From contig JACIYT010000002.1 in NCBI GenBank assembly GCA_014359765.1, positions 124,001-188,000 on the forward strand: a DNA stretch of 64,000 nucleotides. Direction: 5' to 3'. Source of the stretch: Roseovarius sp. (GTDB taxonomy: Bacteria > Pseudomonadota > Alphaproteobacteria > Rhodobacterales > Rhodobacteraceae). A program made the translations under genes and the position numbers. Below are positions 19,187 to 28,480 of the stretch, piece after piece (the first letter of the stretch is position 1; each line of letters opens with the position of its first letter). Under the pieces are notes generated by a model, which ran no database searches, was not told the origin of the DNA, and was given only the letters and a program-made list of their open reading frames with translations.

Positions 19187-20460
19187 GCGGTCGTCGTCGC
19201 GCGCGTCCCGAAGGCCTGCCGGCCTATATCGCCGTCACGGCCGCCTACTGGGCGTTCATGCTCACCGATGGCGCGCTGCGAATGCTGGTGCTGCTGCATT
19301 TCCACACGCTCGGCTTCACGCCGGTGCAGCTTGCCTGTCTTTTCGTGCTCTACGAGTTCGCGGGGATGGTCACCAACCTTTGCGCCGGCTGGATCGCGGC
19401 GCGCTTCGGGCTGAGCGTGACGCTTCATGCGGGGCTCGGCCTTCAGGTGGTGGCGCTGATCGCGCTGGCACAGCTCGATCCGGGCTGGGCAATCGGCGTC
19501 TCGGTCGGCTTCGTCATGGTCGTGCAGGGCGTGAGCGGCGTGGCCAAGGATCTTGCCAAGATGTCGTCGAAATCGGCGGTGAAGATCCTCGCGCCGGGCA
19601 CCGACGGCGGCCTCTTCCGCTGGGTCGCGATCCTGACGGGATCGAAGAACGCGGTGAAGGGCCTCGGCTTTCTCCTTGGTGCGGGGCTGCTGGCCACGAT
19701 CGGTTTCGTCGGCGCCGTCCTCGCCATGGCCGCGGTCCTGGCCGCAATCCTCGTCGCGGTGCTGGTCGCCATGCCGCCGGGCCTGCCGAGGGGCCGCAAG
19801 GGCGCGAAATTCTCGGAGGTGTTCTCGAAATCCGCCAATGTCAACCGGCTCTCGGTTGCGCGGGTCTTTCTGTTCGGGGCGCGCGATGTCTGGTTCGTCG
19901 TCGGCATCCCGATCTATTTCCACGCTGTCCTGTCGGATGGAACGCCCGAGGGCAATCGCACGGCCTTTTTCACGATCGGCACCTTCATGGCGGTCTGGAT
20001 CATCCTCTATGGCGCGGTGCAGGCCGCCGCGCCGCGGCTGCTGCGCGCCGCCACCACGCCCGAACCCGACCTCGTCGCCACGGCGCGCGGCTGGGCCTGG
20101 GCGCTCGCGGCGATCCCCGCGGTCCTGGGCGCCGCGGCGCTTGCCGCGGGTGGACCACAGCCCTGGCTCACGGTCATGCTGGTGGCGGGGCTTCTGATCT
20201 TTGGCGCGGTCTTCGCGGTGAACTCGGCGCTGCATTCCTGGCTGATCCTCGCCTTCACGAAGGCCGAGCGCGTCACGATGGACGTGGGATTCTACTACAT
20301 GGCGAATGCGGGCGGGCGGCTTGTCGGGACGGTGCTGTCGGGGCTGACATATCAGCTTGGCGGGCTGGCGCTCATGCTCGGCACCGCGACGGCGATGCTC
20401 GCGCTCAGCGCCCGCGCCGCCGGACGCCTCGACGCGACGGAAGCGCGCAGCCCGCGCTGA
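19183..20460 (+). CDS. arsJ: Organoarsenical (1-arseno-3-phosphoglycerate) efflux MFS transporter ArsJ
   Basis: Multi-TM MFS protein ([27 protein letters not shown]..., [19 protein letters not shown]) directly after GAPDH; GTG start overlaps TGA. Confidence 0.85.
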   Translation: MSGRRRARPEGLPAYIAVTAAYWAFMLTDGALRMLVLLHFHTLGFTPVQLACLFVLYEFAGMVTNLCAGWIAARFGLSVTLHAGLGLQVVALIALAQLDPGWAIGVSVGFVMVVQGVSGVAKDLAKMSSKSAVKILAPGTDGGLFRWVAILTGSKNAVKGLGFLLGAGLLATIGFVGAVLAMAAVLAAILVAVLVAMPPGLPRGRKGAKFSEVFSKSANVNRLSVARVFLFGARDVWFVVGIPIYFHAVLSDGTPEGNRTAFFTIGTFMAVWIILYGAVQAAAPRLLRAATTPEPDLVATARGWAWALAAIPAVLGAAALAAGGPQPWLTVMLVAGLLIFGAVFAVNSALHSWLILAFTKAERVTMDVGFYYMANAGGRLVGTVLSGLTYQLGGLALMLGTATAMLALSARAAGRLDATEARSPR

Positions 20461-20615
20461 CGGCGATCCCCGTGCCGGGCGTTGCAACCTTGCGCTCACG
20501 CGCGGCTTTCGGGCCGAGCCCCGGGAGCAGGACCGTCACGCACGAAAAGCCATGCCGCACGCGCCATCCCCCCTTGCCAAGCGCCGGGCTGGGGTATATT
20601 CGCCCGTCTCACGGT

Positions 20616-20692
20616 CGGAGTGTAGCTCAGCCTGGTAGAGCACTGTCTTCGGGAGGCAGGGGCCGGAGGTTCGAATCCTCTCACTCCGACCA
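20616..20692 (+). tRNA. tRNA-Pro (anticodon CGG)
   Basis: CGGAGTG...CACTCCG acceptor stem, anticodon loop TTCGGGA, GGTTCGAATC T-loop, encoded CCA. Confidence 0.95.
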
Positions 20693-20701
20693 ATGAAACA
20701 A

Positions 20702-20725
20702 GGCGCCTTCGGGCGCCCTTTCTGT
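20702..20725 (+). terminator. Terminator after tRNA-Pro
   Basis: GGCGCC-TTCG-GGCGCC stem-loop followed by CTTTCTG. Confidence 0.6.
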
Positions 20726-21318
20726 TTCCTGATCGGTGCCGGCAACGATATTCGCAACCTTTCGCGCCGGGGCTGTGCCCGGTCCCTCGTCACCTGTCGG
20801 TTTTGGCGAGCGTGCAAACACATCATATCCTTCAGGCCATGATCCGCCACAATGGCTGCGGCCATGCGGTTCCTCCCGACGATCCCGAAGCCTTTGGTGA
20901 TGCCCCGATCGGATTGCCGCCGCCGGTGATCGCGAGGGATTGCATGTCATGGGGAAAAGGGCGGAGGATCCGGCCACCAGCCGGTTCGCGCGCTCAAGGC
21001 CGGCGCGCGAATGGGTGGCCCGGGTGTGCGGGGCGGATATCCGGAATCACGCGCCCGGCCAGCCCGGTATCTTCGCGCACGGCATCCTCCGGCGTTTCCG
21101 CCGCAACCGCCGATACCGTAGCACGCAGGTCACGATGCGTCGGGGTGTCAGCGGGCAGTGTTCCACCCGGTCGTGCAAGAGGCCGCGCGCGGCGCCCCCG
21201 GCGTAGCGCAGCGCGCGGGCGGTGGTGACGCGCACGATTGCAATCCCGTGATCGATCACGCAGAAAGACAGCAGTTCCGTTGACAGGGCACATGTCAGCC
21301 AGGGAGATTGTCAACCTG

Positions 21319-21912
21319 ATGAAACGGGTCCTTGATATTCTCGGGGCAGGGTTCGGATTGCTGGTCCTGGCTCCTGTGCTGCTCATTGTCGCCCTGCTGA
21401 TCCGCCTGCAGATGGGTCCGCCGGTGTTTTTTCGTCAGACCCGGCCCGGGCTGCACGGCGAGCCATTCGAGATGATCAAGTTCCGCTCGATGCGCGATGC
21501 TCATGACGCGGACGGCAATCCCTTGCCGGATGAGGACCGCATCACGGGCGTCGGACGGTTCCTGCGCGCCACCTCGCTCGACGAGTTGCCCGAGCTGTGG
21601 AACGTGCTGAAGGGGGAGATGAGCCTTGTCGGCCCGCGCCCTCTGCTGATGGAATACCTGCCGCTCTATTCCCCCCAGCAGGCCCGCCGCCACGAGGTCC
21701 GTCCCGGCGTCACCGGCTGGGCGCAGGTGAACGGCCGCAACGCGATCTCCTGGGACGAGAAATTCGCGCTCGATGTCTGGTATGTGGACAATCGCAGCCT
21801 CTGGCTGGATCTGAAGATCATCTGGCTGACGCTGCGCAAGGTGCTCAGGCGCGAGGGGATATCGGCGGCAGGGGAGGCCACGATGCCGAAGTTCATGGGA
21901 ACTGAAGAATGA
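21319..21912 (+). CDS. Undecaprenyl-phosphate sugar transferase (PglC/WbaP-like)
   Basis: MKRVLDILGAGFGLLVLAPVLLIVALLIRLQMGPPVFFRQTRPG...PFEMIKFRSM...SLVGPRPLLMEYLPLY; start could be 21292. Confidence 0.9.
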   Translation: MKRVLDILGAGFGLLVLAPVLLIVALLIRLQMGPPVFFRQTRPGLHGEPFEMIKFRSMRDAHDADGNPLPDEDRITGVGRFLRATSLDELPELWNVLKGEMSLVGPRPLLMEYLPLYSPQQARRHEVRPGVTGWAQVNGRNAISWDEKFALDVWYVDNRSLWLDLKIIWLTLRKVLRREGISAAGEATMPKFMGTEE

Positions 21913-22556
21913 ATTTATACGGCGTGTATGGTGCCAGCGGTTTCGGCAGGGAAGTGATGCCCCTGTTGCGCGCCCAGGTTGCCAACGATCCCGAAGCCCT
22001 GTGCGTTTTCGTCGATGATTCCGGTGCCGAAGATACCGTCAACGGCCACAGGTGTTTGACCTTCGATCAGTTCGTTGGCCTGCCGGCAGAAAACAGGGCA
22101 GTTACCCTTGCGATTGCCGACGGATGTATCCGTGAAAAACTGGCTGACAAATGCGAGGCAGCAGGTGTCCGGTTCATCGAGCTGCGGGCACGGAATTGCA
22201 TGGTCCTTGACGAAACGCATGTCGCGGAAGGGCTGATCCTGTGTGGATTCGCGACGATTACTGCCAATGCCTCGATCGGTCGCCATTTTCATGGCAACAT
22301 CTACTCTTATGTCGCCCATGATTGCGTCATCGGCGATTTCGTCACCTTTGCGCCGGGCGTCAAATGCAATGGGAATGTTCATGTCGAGGACCATGCCTAT
22401 ATCGGCACAGGTGCAATCCTGCGTCAGGGAAAGCCGGGCAAGCCGCTGATCATCGGCGCCGGTGCGATCGTCGGCATGGGGGCTGTTGTTACCAAAGACG
22501 TGCCGCCCGGCGTCACCGTCGTCGGCAATCCGGCCAGACCCCTGGTCAGGGACTGA
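21909..22556 (+). CDS. NeuD/PglD-family acetyltransferase
   Basis: Left-handed beta-helix hexapeptide repeats (IGRHFHGNIYSYVAHDCVIGDFVTFAPGVKCNGNVHVEDHAYIGTGAILRQG) ending VVGNPARPL; 4-bp overlap with sugar transferase. Confidence 0.9.
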   Translation: MNLYGVYGASGFGREVMPLLRAQVANDPEALCVFVDDSGAEDTVNGHRCLTFDQFVGLPAENRAVTLAIADGCIREKLADKCEAAGVRFIELRARNCMVLDETHVAEGLILCGFATITANASIGRHFHGNIYSYVAHDCVIGDFVTFAPGVKCNGNVHVEDHAYIGTGAILRQGKPGKPLIIGAGAIVGMGAVVTKDVPPGVTVVGNPARPLVRD

Positions 22557-22580
22557 CCCCATGCGCATCCACCTTTCCCG

Positions 22581-22610
22581 TCCGCCCATGTCCGCCCATG
22601 TCCGCCCATG
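22581..22610. repeat. Tandem repeat, 3 exact copies of a 10-mer
   Basis: TCCGCCCATG x3. Confidence 0.95.
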
Positions 22611-22801
22611 AGGTGCGGCGCGTGGCCGAGGGTCATTCTGCCTTCCGGGATGTGACCGGCACAAAGTCGTCCTTGATGGCGGTGGAGGACTGCGACAAAC
22701 TCGGGCCAAGGCTGTTCGGGAAGCAGCCATGTTGCCTTCGGGGGTGCGGCAGGTGATCCCCCCGGGCGGCAGTGATGAATCGGGGAATCGAGGAGGACAT
22801 C

Positions 22802-24430
22802 ATGGGCTGGATGAAGGACGAGACCGGGCTGGAGAAATGCGCGGCCAATCATGTCGCGCTCACGCCGCTGTCGCATCTGCGGCGCGCGGCGCATGTCCAT
22901 CCAGACCGGCTCGCCATGGTCTATCACACCCATCGCAAGACCTATGCCGAATATTACGCGCGCTGCTCGCAACTGGCCTCGGCGCTGGTGAATATCGGGG
23001 TGGAGCCGGGCGATGTGGTGGCCACGATCCTGCCCAATATCCCCGCCCAGTGCGAGGCGCATTTCGGGGTGCCGGCGGCGGGGGCGGTGCTCAATGCGAT
23101 CAACACGCGGCTCGACGCCGACACCATCGCCTATATCCTCGATCATGGCGAGGCGCGGGTGGTGCTGTGCGACACGCAGTTCCTCCCCGTGCTCGGCGCC
23201 GCGCTCGAGCGGATGGAGCGCCCGGCGCCGAGGATCATCGAGGTGCCCGACGATGCGGCCGGGGTTCATGCCCATTCCGATTACACGCGCTACGAGGCGT
23301 TCCTCGCCACCGGCGATCCCGAATTCGCGTGGATCATGCCCGAGGACGAATGGGAGAGCCTCGCGCTCAACTATACCTCCGGCACGACGGGGCGGCCCAA
23401 GGGGGTGGTCTGTCACCATCGCGGCGCCTATCTCACGACGATGGGCACGGCGCTGAGCTGGCAGCTGCCGCGTTATCCGGTCTATCTCACCATCGTGCCG
23501 CTGTTTCATTGCAACAACTGGAACCATGTCTGGCTCATGCCGGCGATCGGCGGGACGGTCGTGTGCTGTCGCGACATCACCGCGCGGGCGATTTATGACG
23601 CCATCGCCGACGAGGGGGTGACGCATTTCGGGGCCGCGCCCATCGTTCTCAACATGATCGTCAATGCCCGCGACGAGGAGCGGCGCGACTTCGATCATGT
23701 CGTCGATGTATTCACCGCGGGCGCCCCGCCGCCCGCCGCCACCCTCGCCGCGATCGAGCCGCTGGGCTTCGAGGTGACGCAGGTCTATGGGCTGACCGAG
23801 ACCTACGGCCATGTCACCGAATGCCTCTGGCAGCCCGCCTGGGACGATCTCCCCGCGGAGGAGCGCTATGCGATGAAGGCACGCACCGGCGTTCTCATGC
23901 CGATGATGGAGGCAATCACCGCGCGCGATCCCGAGACGATGGAGCAGATCCCGATGGACGGCGAGAGCCTGGGCGAGATCATGATTCGCGGCAATTCGGT
24001 GATGAAGGGCTATCTCAAGAACCCCGAGGCCACCCGCGAGGCATTTCGCGGCGGCTGGTTCCATTCGGGCGATATCGCGGTCCAGTCACCCGACGGCTAT
24101 CTGCGGATCGTCGATCGGGCCAAGGACATCATCATCTCGGGCGGCGAGAACATCTCTTCGGTCGAGGTGGAGGGGGTGCTGATGCGGCATCCGGCGGTGC
24201 TCTTGTGTGCGGTGGTGGCCAAACCGGATGCGAAATGGGGCGAGGTGCCCTGCGCCTTTGTCGAGCTCAAGGACGGCGCCATGGCCACCGAGGCCGAGAT
24301 CATCGCCTTTGCGCGCGAGCGGCTGGCCGGGTTCAAGACGCCGAAATCGGTGGTGTTCCGGGAATTGCCCAAGACCTCGACCGGCAAGATCCAGAAATTC
24401 GAGCTGCGCCAGATCGCCCGGGAAATGTGA
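22802..24430 (+). CDS. Acyl-CoA synthetase (AMP-binding, FadD-like)
   Basis: LNYTSGTTGRPKGVVCHHRGAYL, GYLRIVDRAKDIIISGGENISSVEVE; GAGGAGG RBS before ATG at 22802. Confidence 0.92.
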   Translation: MGWMKDETGLEKCAANHVALTPLSHLRRAAHVHPDRLAMVYHTHRKTYAEYYARCSQLASALVNIGVEPGDVVATILPNIPAQCEAHFGVPAAGAVLNAINTRLDADTIAYILDHGEARVVLCDTQFLPVLGAALERMERPAPRIIEVPDDAAGVHAHSDYTRYEAFLATGDPEFAWIMPEDEWESLALNYTSGTTGRPKGVVCHHRGAYLTTMGTALSWQLPRYPVYLTIVPLFHCNNWNHVWLMPAIGGTVVCCRDITARAIYDAIADEGVTHFGAAPIVLNMIVNARDEERRDFDHVVDVFTAGAPPPAATLAAIEPLGFEVTQVYGLTETYGHVTECLWQPAWDDLPAEERYAMKARTGVLMPMMEAITARDPETMEQIPMDGESLGEIMIRGNSVMKGYLKNPEATREAFRGGWFHSGDIAVQSPDGYLRIVDRAKDIIISGGENISSVEVEGVLMRHPAVLLCAVVAKPDAKWGEVPCAFVELKDGAMATEAEIIAFARERLAGFKTPKSVVFRELPKTSTGKIQKFELRQIAREM

Positions 24431-24445
24431 GGTCGGGCGCCGGTC

Positions 24446-25480
24446 CTACCCGCCGCAGATCCCCTGAAGGCGCAGCCAGTCGGCATCGCTCAGGACCGGC
24501 GGCGGGATGCTGCCCTCGGGAAAGGGATCGGCCTCGATCAGGCCGAGCACCGTCTCGCCGGTCACGTCGCGCGCATAGGCATAGGGCCTCGCGGGGACCT
24601 GCCAGCGGGCAAACCCGCCGAGGAGCACCGCATCGGGCAGGGGTTCGGGCGGCGACTTGAGCAGCGTCTCGGCATGTCCGGCCAGCGCCGCGTCGCCGAT
24701 CCGGCCCGTGGCCAGCAGGCGCAGCACCTCCCACAGCCCCGCCTCGGCGAGCAGCCGGTCGAGCGGGTCGCGCGCCTCGGCGCGCAGATATGCGGCGATG
24801 ATGTGGCCCGCGACCACATCGGCCGTTTCGTGATCCTCGACCAGCGCCGCGCGCAGCAGGATCGTGCCGCCCGGCAGGCGCAGCGCGTCGGGAACGCCGC
24901 TGCGCACCACCGCCATTCTCACCCGCCCCGTTCCGGGCGGCAGGCGCCGCTCCAGCGCCGCAAGCGCCGCCGCCCCGCCCGGCGCCCGGCAGGGCGGCCC
25001 GGTCACGCGCGTCACATGCGCCAGCAGCGCCGTGCCGATCTCGGCGCGCTTGGCCGCGGGGACGACGCGCAGCGCGTGCTCGCGCGCGGCGCCCGGCAGC
25101 CACAGCCCGATCACCAGCACCACCGCCAGCAGGCTCGTCAGCACCCCCCAGAGGCGGAGGCGGCCGGGATGCGGGCGCTGCCGGTCGATGGCGCCGCGCA
25201 GTTTCTCGATGGCGGCGATCATCTCGCTCTCGTCGCCCGGCAGCTCGAGCGTCTCGTCGGGGTCGCCGTCGGGATGGTAGAGCGCCGGCAGCCTGTCGGG
25301 ATTGGCACGCGCGATGGCCGCGAGCGACCAGTGCGCCTTGACGCGCTCGCGCATGTCGGCGATGGTCAGCGTTGCCTCGCCCAGGGACACGATCACGTCG
25401 ATGCGCTGTGCCTCGGCGTCGGGCCGCCAGAGACCGGCGGCCTCGAGCCGCTCGTATTTCCTGAGTGCCGTCTTCGCCAT
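24446..25480 (-). CDS. Membrane-anchored protein with a degenerate M48-metallopeptidase-like domain
   Basis: TM segment LWGVLTSLLAVVLVIGLWLPGA; DALRLPGGTILLRAALVEDHETADVVAGHIIAAYLRA resembles the M48 LPGG..V..GLL....DELA.VLAHEI.H block but lacks HExxH. Confidence 0.6.
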   Translation of the reverse strand: MAKTALRKYERLEAAGLWRPDAEAQRIDVIVSLGEATLTIADMRERVKAHWSLAAIARANPDRLPALYHPDGDPDETLELPGDESEMIAAIEKLRGAIDRQRPHPGRLRLWGVLTSLLAVVLVIGLWLPGAAREHALRVVPAAKRAEIGTALLAHVTRVTGPPCRAPGGAAALAALERRLPPGTGRVRMAVVRSGVPDALRLPGGTILLRAALVEDHETADVVAGHIIAAYLRAEARDPLDRLLAEAGLWEVLRLLATGRIGDAALAGHAETLLKSPPEPLPDAVLLGGFARWQVPARPYAYARDVTGETVLGLIEADPFPEGSIPPPVLSDADWLRLQGICGG

Positions 25481-25612
25481 GGGCTGCCCTGCCTCGTTGG
25501 CGCCGACGATAGCACGGTTGCGCGCAGGCCGGCAATCGCCCGGCCGCGCGGGGGCAGGGGCGGCGCGGGGGGCTGGCGCAGGGCGCAAACGGGCCGGAAC
25601 AGGAGTGCCGCC

Positions 25613-26497
25613 ATGAAGATCGCCACCGCCGCCTATCCGCTCGATGTCCTGGGCTCATGGGCGGATTATGCCGCGAAGCTCGGAACATGGGTGGCCGAGG
25701 CCGCCGCGCAGGGGGCGGACCTCGCGGTGTTCCCGGAATATGGCGCGATGGAACTGGCGACGCTCAGGGGGCCGGAGGTGGCGGGCGATCTGGAACGCTC
25801 GCTTCATGCCGTCTCGGAGGTGATGGGCGATGTGGCCGATCTCCATGCCGATCTCGCCGCGCGCCACGGGCTGCATATCCTCGGGGCCTCGGCCCCGGTC
25901 CTCGATCCCGCGATCGGGCCGCGCCCGGTCAACCGCGCGATCCTCTATACGCCGACCGGCGCGCGCGCCCATCAGGACAAGCAGATCATGACCCGCTTCG
26001 AGCGCGAGGACTGGCATGTTGCCCCCGGCGGGCCGCTGCGGATTTTCGATACCGCCTTGGGCAAGATCGGCATCCTGATCTGCTATGACAGCGAATTTCC
26101 CCTGCTGGGCCGCGCCCTCGCGGAGGCGGAATTGCTGCTCGTGCCGTCCTGCACCGAGGCGCTGACCGGCTATTGGCGGGTGCGCATCGGTGCCATGGCC
26201 CGCGCGCTCGAGGCGCAATGCGTGAGCGTCATGGCCTCCACCGTGGGCAATGCCGCCTGGTCGCCCGCGGTCGAGACGAATACCGGCATGGGGGGGATCT
26301 TCGGCCCGCCCGATACCGGCTTTCCGGCCACCGGCGTGCTGGCGCAGGGCACGCTCGACACGCCGGGCTGGACCCTGGGCGAGGTGGACCTGGCCCGCGT
26401 GGCCCATGTGCGCGCCGATGGCGTGGTTCTCAACCGCCGCCACTGGGACGATCAGGCAGGGCGCGACGGCGCGGCCAAAGTCACGCGGCTGCGCTGA
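25613..26497 (+). CDS. Carbon-nitrogen hydrolase (nitrilase superfamily)
   Basis: LAVFPEYGAMEL (Glu), HQDKQIMTRFE (Lys), IGILICYDSEFP (Cys). Confidence 0.92.
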   Translation: MKIATAAYPLDVLGSWADYAAKLGTWVAEAAAQGADLAVFPEYGAMELATLRGPEVAGDLERSLHAVSEVMGDVADLHADLAARHGLHILGASAPVLDPAIGPRPVNRAILYTPTGARAHQDKQIMTRFEREDWHVAPGGPLRIFDTALGKIGILICYDSEFPLLGRALAEAELLLVPSCTEALTGYWRVRIGAMARALEAQCVSVMASTVGNAAWSPAVETNTGMGGIFGPPDTGFPATGVLAQGTLDTPGWTLGEVDLARVAHVRADGVVLNRRHWDDQAGRDGAAKVTRLR

Positions 26498-26509
26498 TTA
26501 GACCTTGAA

Positions 26510-26532
26510 AAATGCGCGCAAGAGGCGCATTT
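26510..26532. terminator. Stem-loop between C-N hydrolase and infA
   Basis: AAATGCGC-GCAAGAG-GCGCATTT, 8-bp perfect arms; could be terminator or infA 5'UTR structure. Confidence 0.5.
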
Positions 26533-26580
26533 ACTGTCGCGTTCCGCACCTCTGGCGGGACGCGACTGCAAGGAGAGACC

Positions 26581-26799
26581 ATGGCCAAGGAAGACACGCT
26601 CGAATTTCCCGGTGTCGTCAAGGAACTCCTGCCGAACGCGACATTCAGGGTCGAGCTTGAGAACGGCCATGAGATCATCGCACATACGGCAGGCAAGATG
26701 CGCAAGAACCGGATCCGCGTTCTCGCGGGCGACAAGGTTCAGGTGGAAATGACCCCCTACGATCTGACCAAGGGCCGGATCAACTACCGCTTCAAGTAA
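26581..26799 (+). CDS. infA: Translation initiation factor IF-1
   Basis: [72 protein letters not shown]. Confidence 0.98.
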   Translation: MAKEDTLEFPGVVKELLPNATFRVELENGHEIIAHTAGKMRKNRIRVLAGDKVQVEMTPYDLTKGRINYRFK

Positions 26800-26808
26800 G
26801 CGCGCCCG

Positions 26809-27387
26809 ATGCTCCTGATCCTCGGATCGGCCAGCCCGCGCCGCCGTGACCTGCTGGCGCAGCTTGGCGTCGTGCCGGACGCGATCCGCCCGCCCGAGAT
26901 CGACGAGACCCCCGCCAGGGGCGAATTGCCCCGGCCCTATTGCGCGCGAATCGCCCGCGAAAAGGCGCGCGCCACCGAGGCGGGCGAGGATGATATCGTG
27001 CTCGCCGCCGATACCACCGTCGCCATGGGCCGGCGCATCCTCGGCAAGCCCGAGAGCGCGGGCGAGGCGGCGCAATTTCTCCACGCGCTTTCGGGACGGC
27101 GGCACCGGGTGATTACTGCCGTGGCGGTGCGCCGGGGCGAACGCCTGTGGGTGCGCGACGTGCCGAGCGCGGTCAGGTTCAAGCGCCTCTCCGACGAGGA
27201 GATCAACACCTATCTCGCCTCCGGCGAATGGCAGGGCAAGGCGGGCGGCTACGGCATTCAGGGCCTGGCCGGGGCGTTCATCCCGTGGATTTCGGGCTCT
27301 TTCACCGGGATTGTCGGCCTGCCGCTGGCCGAGACCGCGGGCCTCTTGCAGGCGGCGGGCTATCCGGTCTGGAAGGACAGGCCATGA
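26809..27387 (+). CDS. maf: Maf-family nucleotide pyrophosphatase
   Basis: [74 protein letters not shown]. Confidence 0.95.
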   Translation: MLLILGSASPRRRDLLAQLGVVPDAIRPPEIDETPARGELPRPYCARIAREKARATEAGEDDIVLAADTTVAMGRRILGKPESAGEAAQFLHALSGRRHRVITAVAVRRGERLWVRDVPSAVRFKRLSDEEINTYLASGEWQGKAGGYGIQGLAGAFIPWISGSFTGIVGLPLAETAGLLQAAGYPVWKDRP

Positions 27388-28403
27388 CCACCATCGCGCT
27401 CGATCATGTCGCGGGCCGCGAGGCGGCGGCGCTGCTGATTGGCGGCAGGCTTGACGATCTGCTGATCGACAGCGACACGCCGCGCCCCGGCACGATCTAT
27501 CGCGCCATCGCCGACCGGCCGGTGAAGGGGCAGGGTGGCATGTTCCTGCGCACGCCCGACGGCGCGGCCTTTCTGCGGCAGGTCAAGGGGCTCGCCCCCG
27601 GGCAGCCGATCCTCGTGCAGATCACCGGCCATGCCGAGCCGGGCAAGGCGATCCCGGTCACCGCGCGCGTGCTCTTCAAGAGCCGCTACGCCATCGTGAC
27701 CCCCGAGGCGCCCGGCCTCAATATCTCTCGCGCCATCAAGGACGAGCAAGAGCGCCTGCGCCTGCACGAGATTGCCCATGAAGAGATGGGGGAGGGGGCC
27801 ATGGGCCTCATTCTGCGCTCGGCCTGCGAGGGGGCGGCCGATGAGGCCATCGCCGAGGATATCCGCGCCATGCGCGATCTGGCGCAGGCGGTTCTGGCCG
27901 ATGCGAGCGGGCGTGAGCCGGAAAAACTGGTCGAGGGCGACGGGCCGCACGCGCTGGCATGGCGCGACTGGCCGGAGCCTGCGGAGCTTGTCGATGGGGA
28001 GGGGAGCTTCGCCACGCTGGGTGTGCTCGACGCGCTCGACGCGCTGCGCTTGCCCGAGCTGCGCCTCGCGGGCGGCGGCATGGCCTGTATCGAGCCGACG
28101 CGCGCGCTGGTGGCGGTCGATGTGAATACCGGCGCCGACACGAGCCCCGCCGCAGGCCTCAAGGCCAATCTCGCGCTGGCACGCGCCCTGCCGCGCGAAT
28201 TGCGGCTGCGCGGTCTTGGCGGGCAGATCGTGCTGGACCTCGCCCCGATGCCAAAGAAGGACCGGCGGCTTTTCGAGGACGCGCTGCGCGCCGCATTCCG
28301 CCGCGACGAGATCGAGACGGTGCTCGCCGGCTGGACGCCGCTCGGCCATTACGAATTGCAACGCAAGCGCGCGCGCCTGCCGCTGGCGGATCTGCCCGGC
28401 TGA
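27384..28403 (+). CDS. Ribonuclease E/G family protein
   Basis: [47 protein letters not shown] catalytic-site motif. Confidence 0.9.
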   Translation: MTTIALDHVAGREAAALLIGGRLDDLLIDSDTPRPGTIYRAIADRPVKGQGGMFLRTPDGAAFLRQVKGLAPGQPILVQITGHAEPGKAIPVTARVLFKSRYAIVTPEAPGLNISRAIKDEQERLRLHEIAHEEMGEGAMGLILRSACEGAADEAIAEDIRAMRDLAQAVLADASGREPEKLVEGDGPHALAWRDWPEPAELVDGEGSFATLGVLDALDALRLPELRLAGGGMACIEPTRALVAVDVNTGADTSPAAGLKANLALARALPRELRLRGLGGQIVLDLAPMPKKDRRLFEDALRAAFRRDEIETVLAGWTPLGHYELQRKRARLPLADLPG

Positions 28404-28480
28404 CGCCTGCTGCAACCCCTTGCCCGAATTCCTTTTTCGGTGGCACGCCCTGACGTGCTGATCTGGCCTGTTCGAGATGT

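Noticed and set aside
20681-20977. 98-aa minus-strand ORF overlapping the tRNA-Pro 3' end
   Set aside because: Overlaps tRNA and terminator; no similarity recognised
22581-22610. CRISPR-like repeats
   Set aside because: Only a 10-bp head-to-tail tandem without spacers; no cas genes and no CRISPR array anywhere in the window
28404-28480. yacG expected after maf-RNase E/G
   Set aside because: No CxxC zinc-ribbon ORF found in the gap; gene absent here or located elsewhere
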